A stretch of DNA of 64,000 nt. Source: Microbulbifer taiwanensis (lineage in GTDB: Bacteria; Pseudomonadota; Gammaproteobacteria; Pseudomonadales; Cellvibrionaceae). Position 1 is the stretch's first letter, and the number at the start of each line of letters is the position of its first letter. Shown here piece after piece: positions 27,480 through 35,930 of the stretch. Below the pieces are notes generated by a model. That model was not told the origin of the DNA and made no database searches. It worked only from the letters and a program-made list of their open reading frames with translations. The translations under genes were made by a program, and so were the position numbers. The DNA is taken from assembly GCF_014904815.1 (NCBI RefSeq), contig NZ_JACZFR010000026.1, positions 62,001 through 126,000 on the forward strand, read 5' to 3'.

Positions 27480-27514
27480 GCGTATTCCGCATTCATCATT
27501 CCGCATTCCGCATT
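27480..27514 (-). repeat. Inverted partners of the heptamer tract
   Basis: Several ATTCCGCATTC units (the reverse complement of the ATGCGGA heptamer) lie just downstream of the oxidoreductase stop codon at 27518. Together with 27318-27387 they could form a long stem in either transcript and act as a bidirectional terminator. Confidence 0.75.
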
Positions 27515-27517
27515 TCC

Positions 27518-30500
27518 TTACCCCACCTGCTGCGCCTTGGCCGGATCGAAGACCTCCACCGGCGCAGCACCATTCAGGTCCGCCGCCGGGTTCTCGAAGC
27601 GCAGCAGAGCAGCATCGCGCTGCTTCCGCGCCCGCTCCAGGCTCTCGTCCTTGACCAGGCCGTAACCGCGGATCAGGTCCGGGTAGCTGAGCAATTCTAT
27701 GGCGGCGGCGTGATTCTCGGCGTTCAGTTCGCCGATCACCCTGTCCACCAACTGCTCGAACTCGCCGATCAGGGCGCGCTCCATCTTGCGCTCAGCGGTG
27801 TAGCCGAAGATATCCAGCGGCGTGCCGCGCAGGACTTTCAGTTTCGCCAGCAGACCGAAGGCCCTGTACATCCAGCCGCCAAATTTGAGCTTGCGCGGGC
27901 GACCCAGCGCCTTGTCGAAGGGCGCTATCAGCGGCGGTGCCATATTGAATTCCAGCTCGAAGTCGCCGGCGAAGTTCTCTTCCAGCGCCTTGATAAAGCG
28001 GCCATCCGTATAGAGGCGAGCCACCTCATACTCGTCCTTGTAGGCGAGCAGCTTCGCATAGTAGCGCGCGACCACTTCCGCCAGCGCCTCGCTGCCGGGC
28101 ACTTTCAGAATTTCCGCCGCCTTGACCCTGTCGACCAGAGAGCGGTAGCGGCTCGCCAGCTCGGCGTTCTGGTAACCGGTCAGATGCTCGACGCGGTGCA
28201 CGACTATTTCTTCCAGGCCGCGCGGCAGTTCGACTTCTTTCTCGTCCCGCGACAGCAGTGCGTCCAGCCCCTTGCGGTTGGCGGCGGCCAGGCGGCCGGC
28301 GGCGAAGCCCTGCAGGTTGCCCTCCACGGCGACGCCGTTCAGCTCGATCGCCTGCAGCAGGGAATCCTGCGCCAGGGGCAACAGCCCTTTCTGCCAGGCG
28401 TAGCCCAGCATAAAGATATTGGCAGCCAGGGTATCGCCCAGGGCGGCGCTGGTCAGCTTGTGGGCCTCCACCGCCTCCAGCTCTTTCACCGCACCGCTGA
28501 GAGTGTCCAGCACCGCCTGCGGCGAGTGCACGTCCTCACGCCCCAGTACCGAGGCCGCGGTCGGGCTCAGATGGGTGTTCACCACGGCGCGGCTCAGGGT
28601 CTCGTCCAGCTTGGCCAGGCAGGCCTGCAGGTTACCCGCGGCAATCAGGTCGCAGGCCATCAGCGCATCGGCGCGACCGTCGGAAATGCGCACCGCCTGC
28701 AGCGCCTCCGGCTCGGCGGCAAAGCGCACGTGGGAATAGACAGCCCCGCCCTTCTGCGCGAGCCCCGTCTGGTCCAGGGTGCTGCTCGCTTTGCCTTCGA
28801 TATGCGCCGCCATTGCCAGCAGCGCACCTATGGTCACCACGCCGGTGCCCCCAACGCCGGTTACCAGCAGGTTGTAGGGTTCGCTCAATGCGGGCAACTG
28901 CGGCGGCGGCAGCTTTTCCGCCTCGGTGCGCAGCACGTCGCCGACGCCGGCGCGCTTGGCCAGCCTGCCGCCTTTTACGGTGACGAAAGACGGACAGAAA
29001 CCGTTGACACAGGACATATCCTGGTTGCAGCCGGTCTGGTTGATGCGGCGCTTGTCACCCAGGGCGGTCTCCACCTTCTCCACCGCAATACAGCTGGATT
29101 GCTGCACGCAGTCACCGCAGCCCTCACACACCCGCTCATTGATAAACGGGCGCCCCTCCGCTTTCGGCAGCAGGCCGCGCTTGCGCTTGCGGCGCAGTTC
29201 GGTGGCACAGGTCTGGTCGTAGATGATGACAGTACAGCCTTCGGTTTCGCGCAGCTCCTCCATCACCACGGGCAGATGGTCGCGGTGGCGGATCTCCACC
29301 TCGCTGGGAAATGTCAGTGCACCCTTGTACTTGTCCGGGTCGTCCATCACCAGCACGACTTTGCGCACGCCCTCCCCCAGCACCTGGCGACAGATCATGT
29401 CCGGTGCCAGCTCGCCGTCGTGGGGTTGGCCGCCGGTCATGGCGACGGCGTCGTTGAATAGTATCTTGTAGGTGATGTTCACCTTGGCCGCGACAGAGGC
29501 GCGGATGGCGAGGATGCCGGAATGGAAATAGGTGCCGTCGCCCAAGTTGACGAACACATGCTTCTCACTGGTAAAGGGCGCCTGGCCGACCCAGTTAACG
29601 CCCTCGGCACCCATCTGGGTGAAGGTATAGGTCTCGCGGTCCAGCCACTGGGCCATATAGTGGCAGCCGATGCCGGCCAGGGCACGACTGCCCTCAGGTA
29701 CCTTGGTGGAGCGGTTGTGCGGGCAGCCGGCGCAGAACATCGGCAGGCGCGACACACTGGAACCGGCCTGCTCGGCGACGCGCTCCGCCAGCGCATTGAG
29801 ACGCATCAGACGGTGCCTGCCGCGCTCATCCAGTTTCTCGTCGCCCAATACCCTGCCCAGGACCTGGGCGATAATCGCCGGCGACAGTTCACCGTACATC
29901 GGCATCAGCGGACGGTCGTTCTCATCCACCTTGCCGAGGATTCGCGGAAAATGCGGATCCTTCTGGTGCACGTTGTACAGCTCTTCTTTCAACTGCACTT
30001 CCATCAGGCTGCGCTTTTCTTCCAGCACCAGCAGTGTGTCCAGGCCGCGGGCGAATTCCTGGATGCCGGGCACGTCCAGCGGATAGGTCATACCCACCTT
30101 GAGGATACGGATACCGAGCGCTTTCGCCCGCTGTTCGTCTATACCCATATCCTCGAAGGCCTGCATCAGGTCCAGGTGCGCCTTGCCGGTGGTGACTATC
30201 CCCAGGCTCGCGCGCGGGTTTTCCAGCACCACCTCGTTCAGCTTGTTGGCGCGGGCGAAGGCCAGGGCCGCCGGGCGCTTGTAGCGCCACAGGCGCTCCT
30301 CCTGTTCCAGCGGGTTGTCCTGCTTGCGGATATTGAGGCCGCCCTCGGGGCGCTCGATTTCCGGATAGGAAAACTGCACCCGCTCCGGATCCACCTCGAC
30401 GGTAGCGGAGCTATCCATGTTTTCCGCCAGGGTGATCATCGCCACCCAGCAGCCGCTGAAGCGGGACAGTTCCAGGCCGTAGTGGCCGTAGTCCAGCACC

Positions 30501-31084
30501 TCCTGCACGGTAGCCGGGTTCAGTACCGGAATATGCATATCCACGAAGGCGAATTCGGACTGCCCCGGATAGGAAGAGGACTTGCAGCCGTGGTCGTCGC
30601 CGGCGACGATCAGGGCACCGCCCTTCGGGGAGGAACCGGCCGCATTGGCGTGGCGGAAAGCATCGCAGGAGCGGTCGACACCCGGCGTCTTGCCGTACCA
30701 GATGCCGCAGACACCATCCACCTCGGCGCCCTCAAACAGGCCTACCTGCTGTGAACCCCAGACAGCAGTCGCCGCCAGCTCCTCATTCACGCCGGGCTGG
30801 AAGCGGATATTCTGTTCTTCGAGAAGTTTTTTCGCGCGGGCCAGCTGCTGGTCATAGCCGCCAAGCGGCGAGCCTCGGTAACCGGAAATAAAAGTGGCGG
30901 TGTTGAGCCCGCGGGACCGGTCCATACGCATCTGGTCGATGGGCAGGCGCACCAGAGCCTGGATACCCGACAGCAACACGCGCCCCTTCAGGGTGGTGTA
31001 GCGATCGTCCAGGGAGACCTGCTTTGCCTGGCCTATCACCTGGGACTGGGCCGCGCCTTGCGCGCCGCTTACTTTTTCACTCAT
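27518..31084 (-). CDS. Fused indolepyruvate ferredoxin oxidoreductase
   Basis: TPP- and Fe-S-dependent oxidative decarboxylase of aryl or branched 2-oxo acids, single-chain form (1188 aa). The N-terminal part (about 1-640) carries the TPP domains with FCAGCPHNRSTKVPEGSRALAGIGCHYMAQW and NLGDGTYFHSG. At about 635-690 a Cys-rich segment CEGCGDCVQQSSC...CVNGFCPSF fits an iron-sulfur site. About 715-940 is the gamma-type domain (LLVTGVGGTGVVTIGALLAM...DQTGLAQKGGAVYSHVRFA). The C-terminal about 250 residues are the DUF6537-type extension. It is divergent from an Lrp/AsnC gene, which likely regulates it in response to amino acids. Confidence 0.93.
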   Translation of the reverse strand: MSEKVSGAQGAAQSQVIGQAKQVSLDDRYTTLKGRVLLSGIQALVRLPIDQMRMDRSRGLNTATFISGYRGSPLGGYDQQLARAKKLLEEQNIRFQPGVNEELAATAVWGSQQVGLFEGAEVDGVCGIWYGKTPGVDRSCDAFRHANAAGSSPKGGALIVAGDDHGCKSSSYPGQSEFAFVDMHIPVLNPATVQEVLDYGHYGLELSRFSGCWVAMITLAENMDSSATVEVDPERVQFSYPEIERPEGGLNIRKQDNPLEQEERLWRYKRPAALAFARANKLNEVVLENPRASLGIVTTGKAHLDLMQAFEDMGIDEQRAKALGIRILKVGMTYPLDVPGIQEFARGLDTLLVLEEKRSLMEVQLKEELYNVHQKDPHFPRILGKVDENDRPLMPMYGELSPAIIAQVLGRVLGDEKLDERGRHRLMRLNALAERVAEQAGSSVSRLPMFCAGCPHNRSTKVPEGSRALAGIGCHYMAQWLDRETYTFTQMGAEGVNWVGQAPFTSEKHVFVNLGDGTYFHSGILAIRASVAAKVNITYKILFNDAVAMTGGQPHDGELAPDMICRQVLGEGVRKVVLVMDDPDKYKGALTFPSEVEIRHRDHLPVVMEELRETEGCTVIIYDQTCATELRRKRKRGLLPKAEGRPFINERVCEGCGDCVQQSSCIAVEKVETALGDKRRINQTGCNQDMSCVNGFCPSFVTVKGGRLAKRAGVGDVLRTEAEKLPPPQLPALSEPYNLLVTGVGGTGVVTIGALLAMAAHIEGKASSTLDQTGLAQKGGAVYSHVRFAAEPEALQAVRISDGRADALMACDLIAAGNLQACLAKLDETLSRAVVNTHLSPTAASVLGREDVHSPQAVLDTLSGAVKELEAVEAHKLTSAALGDTLAANIFMLGYAWQKGLLPLAQDSLLQAIELNGVAVEGNLQGFAAGRLAAANRKGLDALLSRDEKEVELPRGLEEIVVHRVEHLTGYQNAELASRYRSLVDRVKAAEILKVPGSEALAEVVARYYAKLLAYKDEYEVARLYTDGRFIKALEENFAGDFELEFNMAPPLIAPFDKALGRPRKLKFGGWMYRAFGLLAKLKVLRGTPLDIFGYTAERKMERALIGEFEQLVDRVIGELNAENHAAAIELLSYPDLIRGYGLVKDESLERARKQRDAALLRFENPAADLNGAAPVEVFDPAKAQQVG

Positions 31085-31290
31085 ACGCCTACTTCCGGTT
31101 ATCTATCCAGTTCGAAACGACTTTCGGACTATTGGTCATTATTCTTTCGGCTTTGCTGCCATCAGCCGTCGGCAGTGTAGTTTGCCCGGCCCGGATGAGC
31201 GGACTGGCGGGCAATCACAAAAAGCGTAGAATCTGCGACGGACTGGTCAGGGTCATACTAGTGCGTTAAGCGCAATAGAGCATTGCTTTA

Positions 31291-31318
31291 TTTACACATA
31301 TGCGCGTAAAATTATGAT
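31291..31318 (+). promoter_or_regulatory. Possible sigma-70 promoter of the Lrp/AsnC gene
   Basis: TTTACA (31291-31296) and TATGAT (31313-31318) are 16 nt apart and lie 43 nt upstream of the Lrp ATG, in an AT-rich patch of the 276-bp space shared with the divergent oxidoreductase gene. Match by eye only. Confidence 0.4.
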
Positions 31319-31360
31319 GAAAATCTCGACCAGTACAAATTTTGTAGGATAGGAGTTTAT

Positions 31361-31831
31361 ATGAAGCGTTCGACAGACCTGGATGATTTTGACCGTAAGA
31401 TACTGCGAGCGCTGCAGGAGAACGCCGATTATTCCATGGCGGAACTCGGAGACAAAGTGGGCCTGTCCCACACACCCTGCTGGCGCCGAATCAAACGCCT
31501 GGAGGCCGAGGGCATAATCCGCGGACGCGTCACCCTGCTCGACCCCCGTAAACTCGACCTAGGGGTCACAGTATACTGCTATGTCACCATTCACAACCAC
31601 GACGAAGAATCCCTGAACAGTTTCGAGTCCGCCGTACAGGACGTGCAAGAAGTCGTGGAGTGTTATTCCACCAGTGGCGACAAGGACTATGTACTGCGTG
31701 TGGTGGTGGACAGTGTCGAGCACTACGAGCAGTTGCTGAAGCGTTCGCTGGTGCACCTGCCCAATGTGGCATCGGTCAATTCCACCTTTGCGTTGAAGCA
31801 GGTCAAGTACACGACTCAGCTGCCGCTTTAA
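31361..31831 (+). CDS. Lrp/AsnC family transcriptional regulator
   Basis: Feast/famine regulator that binds DNA as dimers or octamers and senses amino acids. The 156-aa protein has an N-terminal winged helix (LDDFDRKILRALQENADYSMAEL through LSHTPCWRRIKRLEAEGIIRG, residues about 6-60) and a RAM ligand domain (about 70-150; VTIHNHDEESLNSFESAV, ECYSTSGDKDYVLRVVV). AGGAG precedes ATG 31361. Divergent placement from the fused indolepyruvate oxidoreductase suggests control of that gene by aromatic or branched-chain amino acids. Confidence 0.93.
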   Translation: MKRSTDLDDFDRKILRALQENADYSMAELGDKVGLSHTPCWRRIKRLEAEGIIRGRVTLLDPRKLDLGVTVYCYVTIHNHDEESLNSFESAVQDVQEVVECYSTSGDKDYVLRVVVDSVEHYEQLLKRSLVHLPNVASVNSTFALKQVKYTTQLPL

Positions 31832-31922
31832 TTTCACGTCTGGGAAATTATCATCAAGGGCAACCCGCATGTTTGCCCTTACTCGCGAGGAACATCAAGC
31901 GCCGAACCTCCATCCAGCTTGG

Positions 31923-32043
31923 TGGCGGCCCTGATGCCGGTGGCTATTTGCGGGACACGCCGTGAATACATCCCTGTAGGCTTGTCGGCGAGGTCCCTCT
32001 CGCCAACAGTCCCTCAAATAGCCACCGGCATCAGGGCCTTCGC
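31923..32043 (+). repeat. Palindromic intergenic element, copy B
   Basis: The best-formed copy: about 30-nt arms, from GGCCCTGATGCCGGTGGC onward, pair with the distal arm with only one mismatch. The core carries CGTGAATACATCCCTGTAGG and an inner hairpin GGCGAG-GTCC-CTCTCGCC. It lies between the converging Lrp and shikimate-kinase-like genes. Compare 14090-14211 and 40152-40272. Confidence 0.92.
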
Positions 32044-32091
32044 TTCAAGCACTGGTATTCTTCCGCTGCTCCCGAGCCTCAGAAACTGATA

Positions 32092-32604
32092 TTAATTCAG
32101 CGCCTTTAATCCTACCAGTACCCGATCCAGCACCTGCTGCAGATCCCTGCCGTCGCAGTCCACGGTGATATCCGCATATTTCCGGTACAGCGCCTGCCGC
32201 TCGGCAAACAGCTCCTCGAACGACTGCCCCGGCGCCTTGGCGATACCGCGGCTCTCGTAGTTGTGAATGCGACGGCGCAACTCATCTGCGGAACAGTTCA
32301 GGAAAACCACAGGACCGAAACGCTGCAGGTTTGCCATACCCTCTTCGCTGTACACGACACTGCCGCCGGTGGCGATCACATGATTGGGCAGGTCGGCATC
32401 GGCGATCACCTCGCCCTCGATACGGCGCAGGTTCAGGTAATCGCTCTCGTCCATGATTTCCTGCAGCGTTTTGCTCTCGCGCAGCTGGATCAGCACGTCG
32501 GTGTCGACGAAATCCAGAGCCAGCTCCTTGGCCAGCAACACCCCCAGGGTACTCTTGCCGGCGCCCGGCATGCCTATCAGGACAATACTTTTGTTTTTTT
32601 TCAT
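32092..32604 (-). CDS. Shikimate-kinase-family protein
   Basis: P-loop kinase of the AroK/AroL family (170 aa): Walker A GMPGAGKST (residues 11-19), DTDVLIQ with the conserved Asp, LRRIEGEVI with the shikimate-binding Arg, and ERQALYRKYAD with the lid-side Arg. The normally invariant ATGGG is ATGGS here, and the lid RPLL region reads RGIAKAPG. It is far from aroB and sits 63 nt after an acyltransferase gene. It may be a paralogue with another small-molecule substrate in the neighbouring glycan cluster, or a second shikimate kinase. Confidence 0.78.
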   Translation of the reverse strand: MKKNKSIVLIGMPGAGKSTLGVLLAKELALDFVDTDVLIQLRESKTLQEIMDESDYLNLRRIEGEVIADADLPNHVIATGGSVVYSEEGMANLQRFGPVVFLNCSADELRRRIHNYESRGIAKAPGQSFEELFAERQALYRKYADITVDCDGRDLQQVLDRVLVGLKALN

Positions 32605-32667
32605 TTCGCTATTTTATTACCGATACCGCCGGGAGTCAGTTACCAGTGAAACCTTTAGCGGCACCGG

Positions 32668-33390
32668 TCAATCGCCGTGACGGGGAAACACCAGCGAGCG
32701 CAACCAACCCCTCAGGGAGTTGCCCTGCAGCAGCATCCGATCCAGTTCATCCATATTGTGGGCCTGGCGGAAGGCATCGGCGAAGAGGGCCTCGCGGGTG
32801 ATCATACGCCGGCGGGGATTGATCTGCTTGATCTCGTGGGCCGGGTTTCCGGCCACAACGGTATTCGCCGGCACGTCTTTTGTCACCACACTGCCGGCAC
32901 CAATGACCGAATTGTCACCGATGCTGACCCCCTTGCAGATAATGGCGCTGTCCCCTATCCAGACATTGTTCCCCAGGCGCACCGGTGCGGTGCAGCGGAA
33001 GGGGCGAGTGCGATTGTAGAGACCGTGCCAGTCGGAATCGGAGATATAGACGTTGGCAGCGATCATGCAGGCATCGCCAATGGTAATCGACTCGGCAGCG
33101 GAAATGCGCACACCGGGAGAAATCAGCACATAGTCGCCAATGGTGATAAAGGCATCGCCGCCCTTGTGACCCAGCGTGGTAAAGCGAATACACTTGTCCG
33201 GTGTGGAGATCAGGTGCGGATAATCGCCCAGGCGGATATTCTTGCCGAACACAGATACGGAACCCGGATCCATGATTTCCGGGTCAGCGCCGACCGCATC
33301 AAACTGCGGCAACAGGAAGTAGCGCGTGCGCCACTTACGCCACCGCAATAACCAGTGCTTCAACCAGTAGGGTCTATGATCCTTACGCAT
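32668..33390 (-). CDS. Hexapeptide-repeat acyltransferase
   Basis: Left-handed beta-helix O-acyltransferase (LbetaH), 240 aa. Repeats of the [IVL]-G-x4 type run from about residue 75 to 180 ([85 protein letters not shown]). This matches the maltose/galactoside acetyltransferase group, with the catalytic His region in SDSDWHG. It probably acetylates a sugar in the adjacent cluster. Divergent from the methyltransferase gene at 33499. Confidence 0.88.
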   Translation of the reverse strand: MRKDHRPYWLKHWLLRWRKWRTRYFLLPQFDAVGADPEIMDPGSVSVFGKNIRLGDYPHLISTPDKCIRFTTLGHKGGDAFITIGDYVLISPGVRISAAESITIGDACMIAANVYISDSDWHGLYNRTRPFRCTAPVRLGNNVWIGDSAIICKGVSIGDNSVIGAGSVVTKDVPANTVVAGNPAHEIKQINPRRRMITREALFADAFRQAHNMDELDRMLLQGNSLRGWLRSLVFPRHGD

Positions 33391-33498
33391 TATTCACAAC
33401 CGACTAACCCGCCTCTTACTCAACGTACACCGCACTCAATTGCATTTCTGGAGGCGGCGGTTTACTGTTTGCGCCACGAAAAGAACGAGCGGTAATTC

Positions 33499-34116
33499 AT
33501 GTCACTCAAACTGCCCATCGACATCCACACCATCAAGGGATTTCTCGCTGCCCACGAGGGAGAGGCACTCTATCATCTGGCCGCCGAAGCCAGCGCCCTG
33601 GGCCCCAGCCTCGAGGTCGGCAGCTACTGCGGCAAGTCCACCGTTTACCTCGCCTCTGCCTGCAAACTGACCGACAGCGTACTGTTTGCCGTGGACCACC
33701 ATCGCGGTTCCGAAGAGCACCAGCCCGGGGAGGAATACCACGATCCGGACCTCTTCGATGATCGCGCCCAGCTGATGGACAGCTTCCGTACATTCCGCGC
33801 GAATATGCGCGCTGCGCAGCTGGAGGACTGGGTGGTACCCGTCGTCGCCCCCTCGGCCGTTGCCGCGCGCTGTTGGAATACACCCCTGGGCCTGGTATTT
33901 ATCGATGGCGGCCATTCACTGGAAGCCGCGATGACGGACTATCGCAGCTGGTCCCGCCATATAGTGCCGGGCGGCTACCTCGCCATTCACGATATTTTTC
34001 CAGACCCGGCCGATGGCGGCCAGGCGCCCTATGATATTTACAAGCTAGCCCTGGCTTCCGCTCAGTTCGAGCTGGTGGAGACAGTCGACACCCTCGGTAT
34101 TCTGCGCCGGATCTGA
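33499..34116 (+). CDS. Class I SAM methyltransferase (Methyltransf_24 type)
   Basis: Predicted SAM-dependent methyltransferase, 205 aa. Motif I reads LEVGSYCGKSTVYLASA (about residues 38-54), motif II FAVDHHRG, then LGLVFIDGGHSLEAAMTDYRSW (acidic metal/cofactor region) and GGYLAIHDIFPDPADGG. The FIDGGH motif and DxxH are characteristic of the Methyltransf_24 group acting on sugars or small molecules. It is the only plus-strand gene in the cluster, and its 3' end overlaps the convergent six-hairpin gene by 72 bp, an unusually long convergent overlap. Confidence 0.85.
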   Translation: MSLKLPIDIHTIKGFLAAHEGEALYHLAAEASALGPSLEVGSYCGKSTVYLASACKLTDSVLFAVDHHRGSEEHQPGEEYHDPDLFDDRAQLMDSFRTFRANMRAAQLEDWVVPVVAPSAVAARCWNTPLGLVFIDGGHSLEAAMTDYRSWSRHIVPGGYLAIHDIFPDPADGGQAPYDIYKLALASAQFELVETVDTLGILRRI

Positions 34117-35160
34117 CAGCAGTCGCACGGATGTAAAGAGCCCGCTCGCCGGCGTCAGCCCGGCGAGCGCGTCCGCCGCCAGCAGCATGGCGCCCACCGT
34201 CCAGGTGGGTTTCTCCTCCGGCCAGATCGCCTTGTCGCGGTAAACGTAACCGGTCCAGTAGCCGCCGTCCCCATCCTGCCAGCGGTGCAGTGCGCGATAG
34301 AGTTTCGCCGCGCGACTGCGCTCTCCGGCCGCCACCAGTGCCATGGTCAGCTCGCAGGATTCCGCCACTGTCACCCAGGGTTCATCACTGACACAGCGAC
34401 AGCCGAGCCCGGCCACGACAAATTCATCCCATTTTTTCTGCAGTCGCGCGCGCGCCGCGCTGCCGGAGAAGACACCAGTCAGCACCGGATAAAACCAGTC
34501 CATCGAAAAGCGCGCCTTGCTCTCCCAGGTGCGATCGAAGCGCTCGGGCTTCTCCCGCAGTGCCCGACCCAGCTGCGCCCTGCCCTCAATCCAGCGCGGG
34601 CGGGATTGGCCCAGGGAATGGGCAATATTGATGGCGCACTCCAGGCTCTTGTATATCGAAGAACAGCCGGTAATCAGCGCATCCTCTTTGGGCCGGCCGT
34701 CACCGTCGACCGCCCAGTGAATCTCACCGTGCCCCGTCTGCAGCGCCAGCACGAACTCCACTGCGCGCTCGACCATGGGCCAGTAGCGGCGCAGGAAGTT
34801 TTTATCTTCTTCGATCAGGTAGTGATGCCAGATACCGGTGGCGATATAGGCCACGAAATTGCTCTCGCGGCGCTCGCGGTTGTGCACTTCGCCGTCTTTG
34901 TATGCCGCCCACCAGCTGCCGTCGGCGAGCTGGATATCGGCCAGCCATCCGTACGCCTTTTCTGCCGCGGCGTATTCACCGGCAATACTGAGCCCCATCG
35001 CCGCCTCAACGTGATCCCAGGGATCCGCATAGCCGCCGTCGAACCAGGGAATGGCACCGTCTGCCTGCTGCCGCGAGAGAATATAGCCCGCACTGGCGCG
35101 CAAAAAACCGCTGGGAAATAGCGCATTGCCGGACAGTGCGGGAAGTGCCAGATCGCTCAA
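34045..35160 (-). CDS. Six-hairpin (alpha/alpha barrel) protein, often annotated prenyltransferase-like
   Basis: A 371-aa cytosolic protein with repeated helical hairpins bearing aromatic-rich loops: GAIPWFDGGYADPWDHVEAAMGL, DGSWWAAYKDGEVH, GEIHWAVDGDG, WQDGDGGYWTGYVYRDKAIW. This pattern resembles (alpha/alpha)6 glycosidases and terpene-cyclase-like folds; database names for such proteins ('prenyltransferase') are not proof of function. The start overlaps the previous gene's stop by 4 bp, so translation is coupled. Probably acts on the glycan made by the neighbouring enzymes (inferred). Confidence 0.65.
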   Translation of the reverse strand: MSDLALPALSGNALFPSGFLRASAGYILSRQQADGAIPWFDGGYADPWDHVEAAMGLSIAGEYAAAEKAYGWLADIQLADGSWWAAYKDGEVHNRERRESNFVAYIATGIWHHYLIEEDKNFLRRYWPMVERAVEFVLALQTGHGEIHWAVDGDGRPKEDALITGCSSIYKSLECAINIAHSLGQSRPRWIEGRAQLGRALREKPERFDRTWESKARFSMDWFYPVLTGVFSGSAARARLQKKWDEFVVAGLGCRCVSDEPWVTVAESCELTMALVAAGERSRAAKLYRALHRWQDGDGGYWTGYVYRDKAIWPEEKPTWTVGAMLLAADALAGLTPASGLFTSVRLLSDPAQNTEGVDCLHQLELSGSQG

Positions 35161-35930
35161 GACTGCACCTCCATTGCCACTGCCGCTGTCTCCTGCCCAT
35201 ACTTCCGGGGCTCATCCGGGGGCGACTGCGGTTTGACAAAGTAGAGCACTATGCTTTTGCCCAGAATCGGGTTCAGTAGTTTTTCCAGTGCGCGGGTCAG
35301 CAGTGGTTTTTGCATCAGGTCCCAGACCAACAGGCGATGATAGGCCGCGAGGAGACGCGACTCCGGCTTGCTCCAAAGCAGGCACTTAAGCCACCAGAAG
35401 GGTGCGTGCAGGGCGTGCGCCTTGTGGCGAGCAAAGTACTGATGTCCCAGGCTTTCGATACTGTTGCGCAGTTCGCGCTCGCGGAATATCCGGATATGGC
35501 CACCCTCCACCTGATGGTACTCGTCGCTGAATTGCCAGCAGACCCACTCCGGGAAAAAGGTCGGTACACTCGCGGCGAAGATACCCGCGGGCTTCAGTAC
35601 CCGATCTATCTCCGCAAGGACACCGCGGTAGTCCAGGATATGCTCGAGGACTTCGGAGCAGATCACCACATCGAAGCTATTATCGGCGAAAGGCAACTGC
35701 AAGCCGTTGCCGACCCCGAGTAGCAACCGCCCCGGCGTTTGCGGCTCACCCACAAATGGCTTGGCGCGCTCACTGGCCGTGCGCACATCGTCGATACTCA
35801 GATCGATACCTACCACATCCACCGCCTCGGACACCAGCAAGTGGATTGCGTGGCGCCCCTCGCCGCAACCCAGATCCAGCACTCGCTGCCCAGCCTGCAG
35901 ATTCAGATTGCGCAGTTCGACAGTAATCAT
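35157..35930 (-). CDS. Class I SAM methyltransferase (Methyltransf_11 type)
   Basis: Small-molecule or glycan methyltransferase, 257 aa. It has motif I VLDLGCGEGRHAIHLL (about residues 18-33), VVGIDLSIDDV, the post-I LPFADNSFDVVICSEVLEHI, and IDRVLKPAGIFAASVPTFFPE. The C-terminal half is unusually rich in Trp and Arg (FARHKAHALHAPFWWLKCLLW), perhaps for membrane or lipid-carrier contact. Start ATG overlaps the glycosyltransferase stop by one base (TGATG). Middle gene of a coupled three-gene operon. Confidence 0.9.
   Translation of the reverse strand: MITVELRNLNLQAGQRVLDLGCGEGRHAIHLLVSEAVDVVGIDLSIDDVRTASERAKPFVGEPQTPGRLLLGVGNGLQLPFADNSFDVVICSEVLEHILDYRGVLAEIDRVLKPAGIFAASVPTFFPEWVCWQFSDEYHQVEGGHIRIFRERELRNSIESLGHQYFARHKAHALHAPFWWLKCLLWSKPESRLLAAYHRLLVWDLMQKPLLTRALEKLLNPILGKSIVLYFVKPQSPPDEPRKYGQETAAVAMEVQS

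Noticed and set aside
27470-29461. 663-aa plus-strand open frame
   Set aside because: Antisense of the fused oxidoreductase; low-complexity His/Gln-rich translation.
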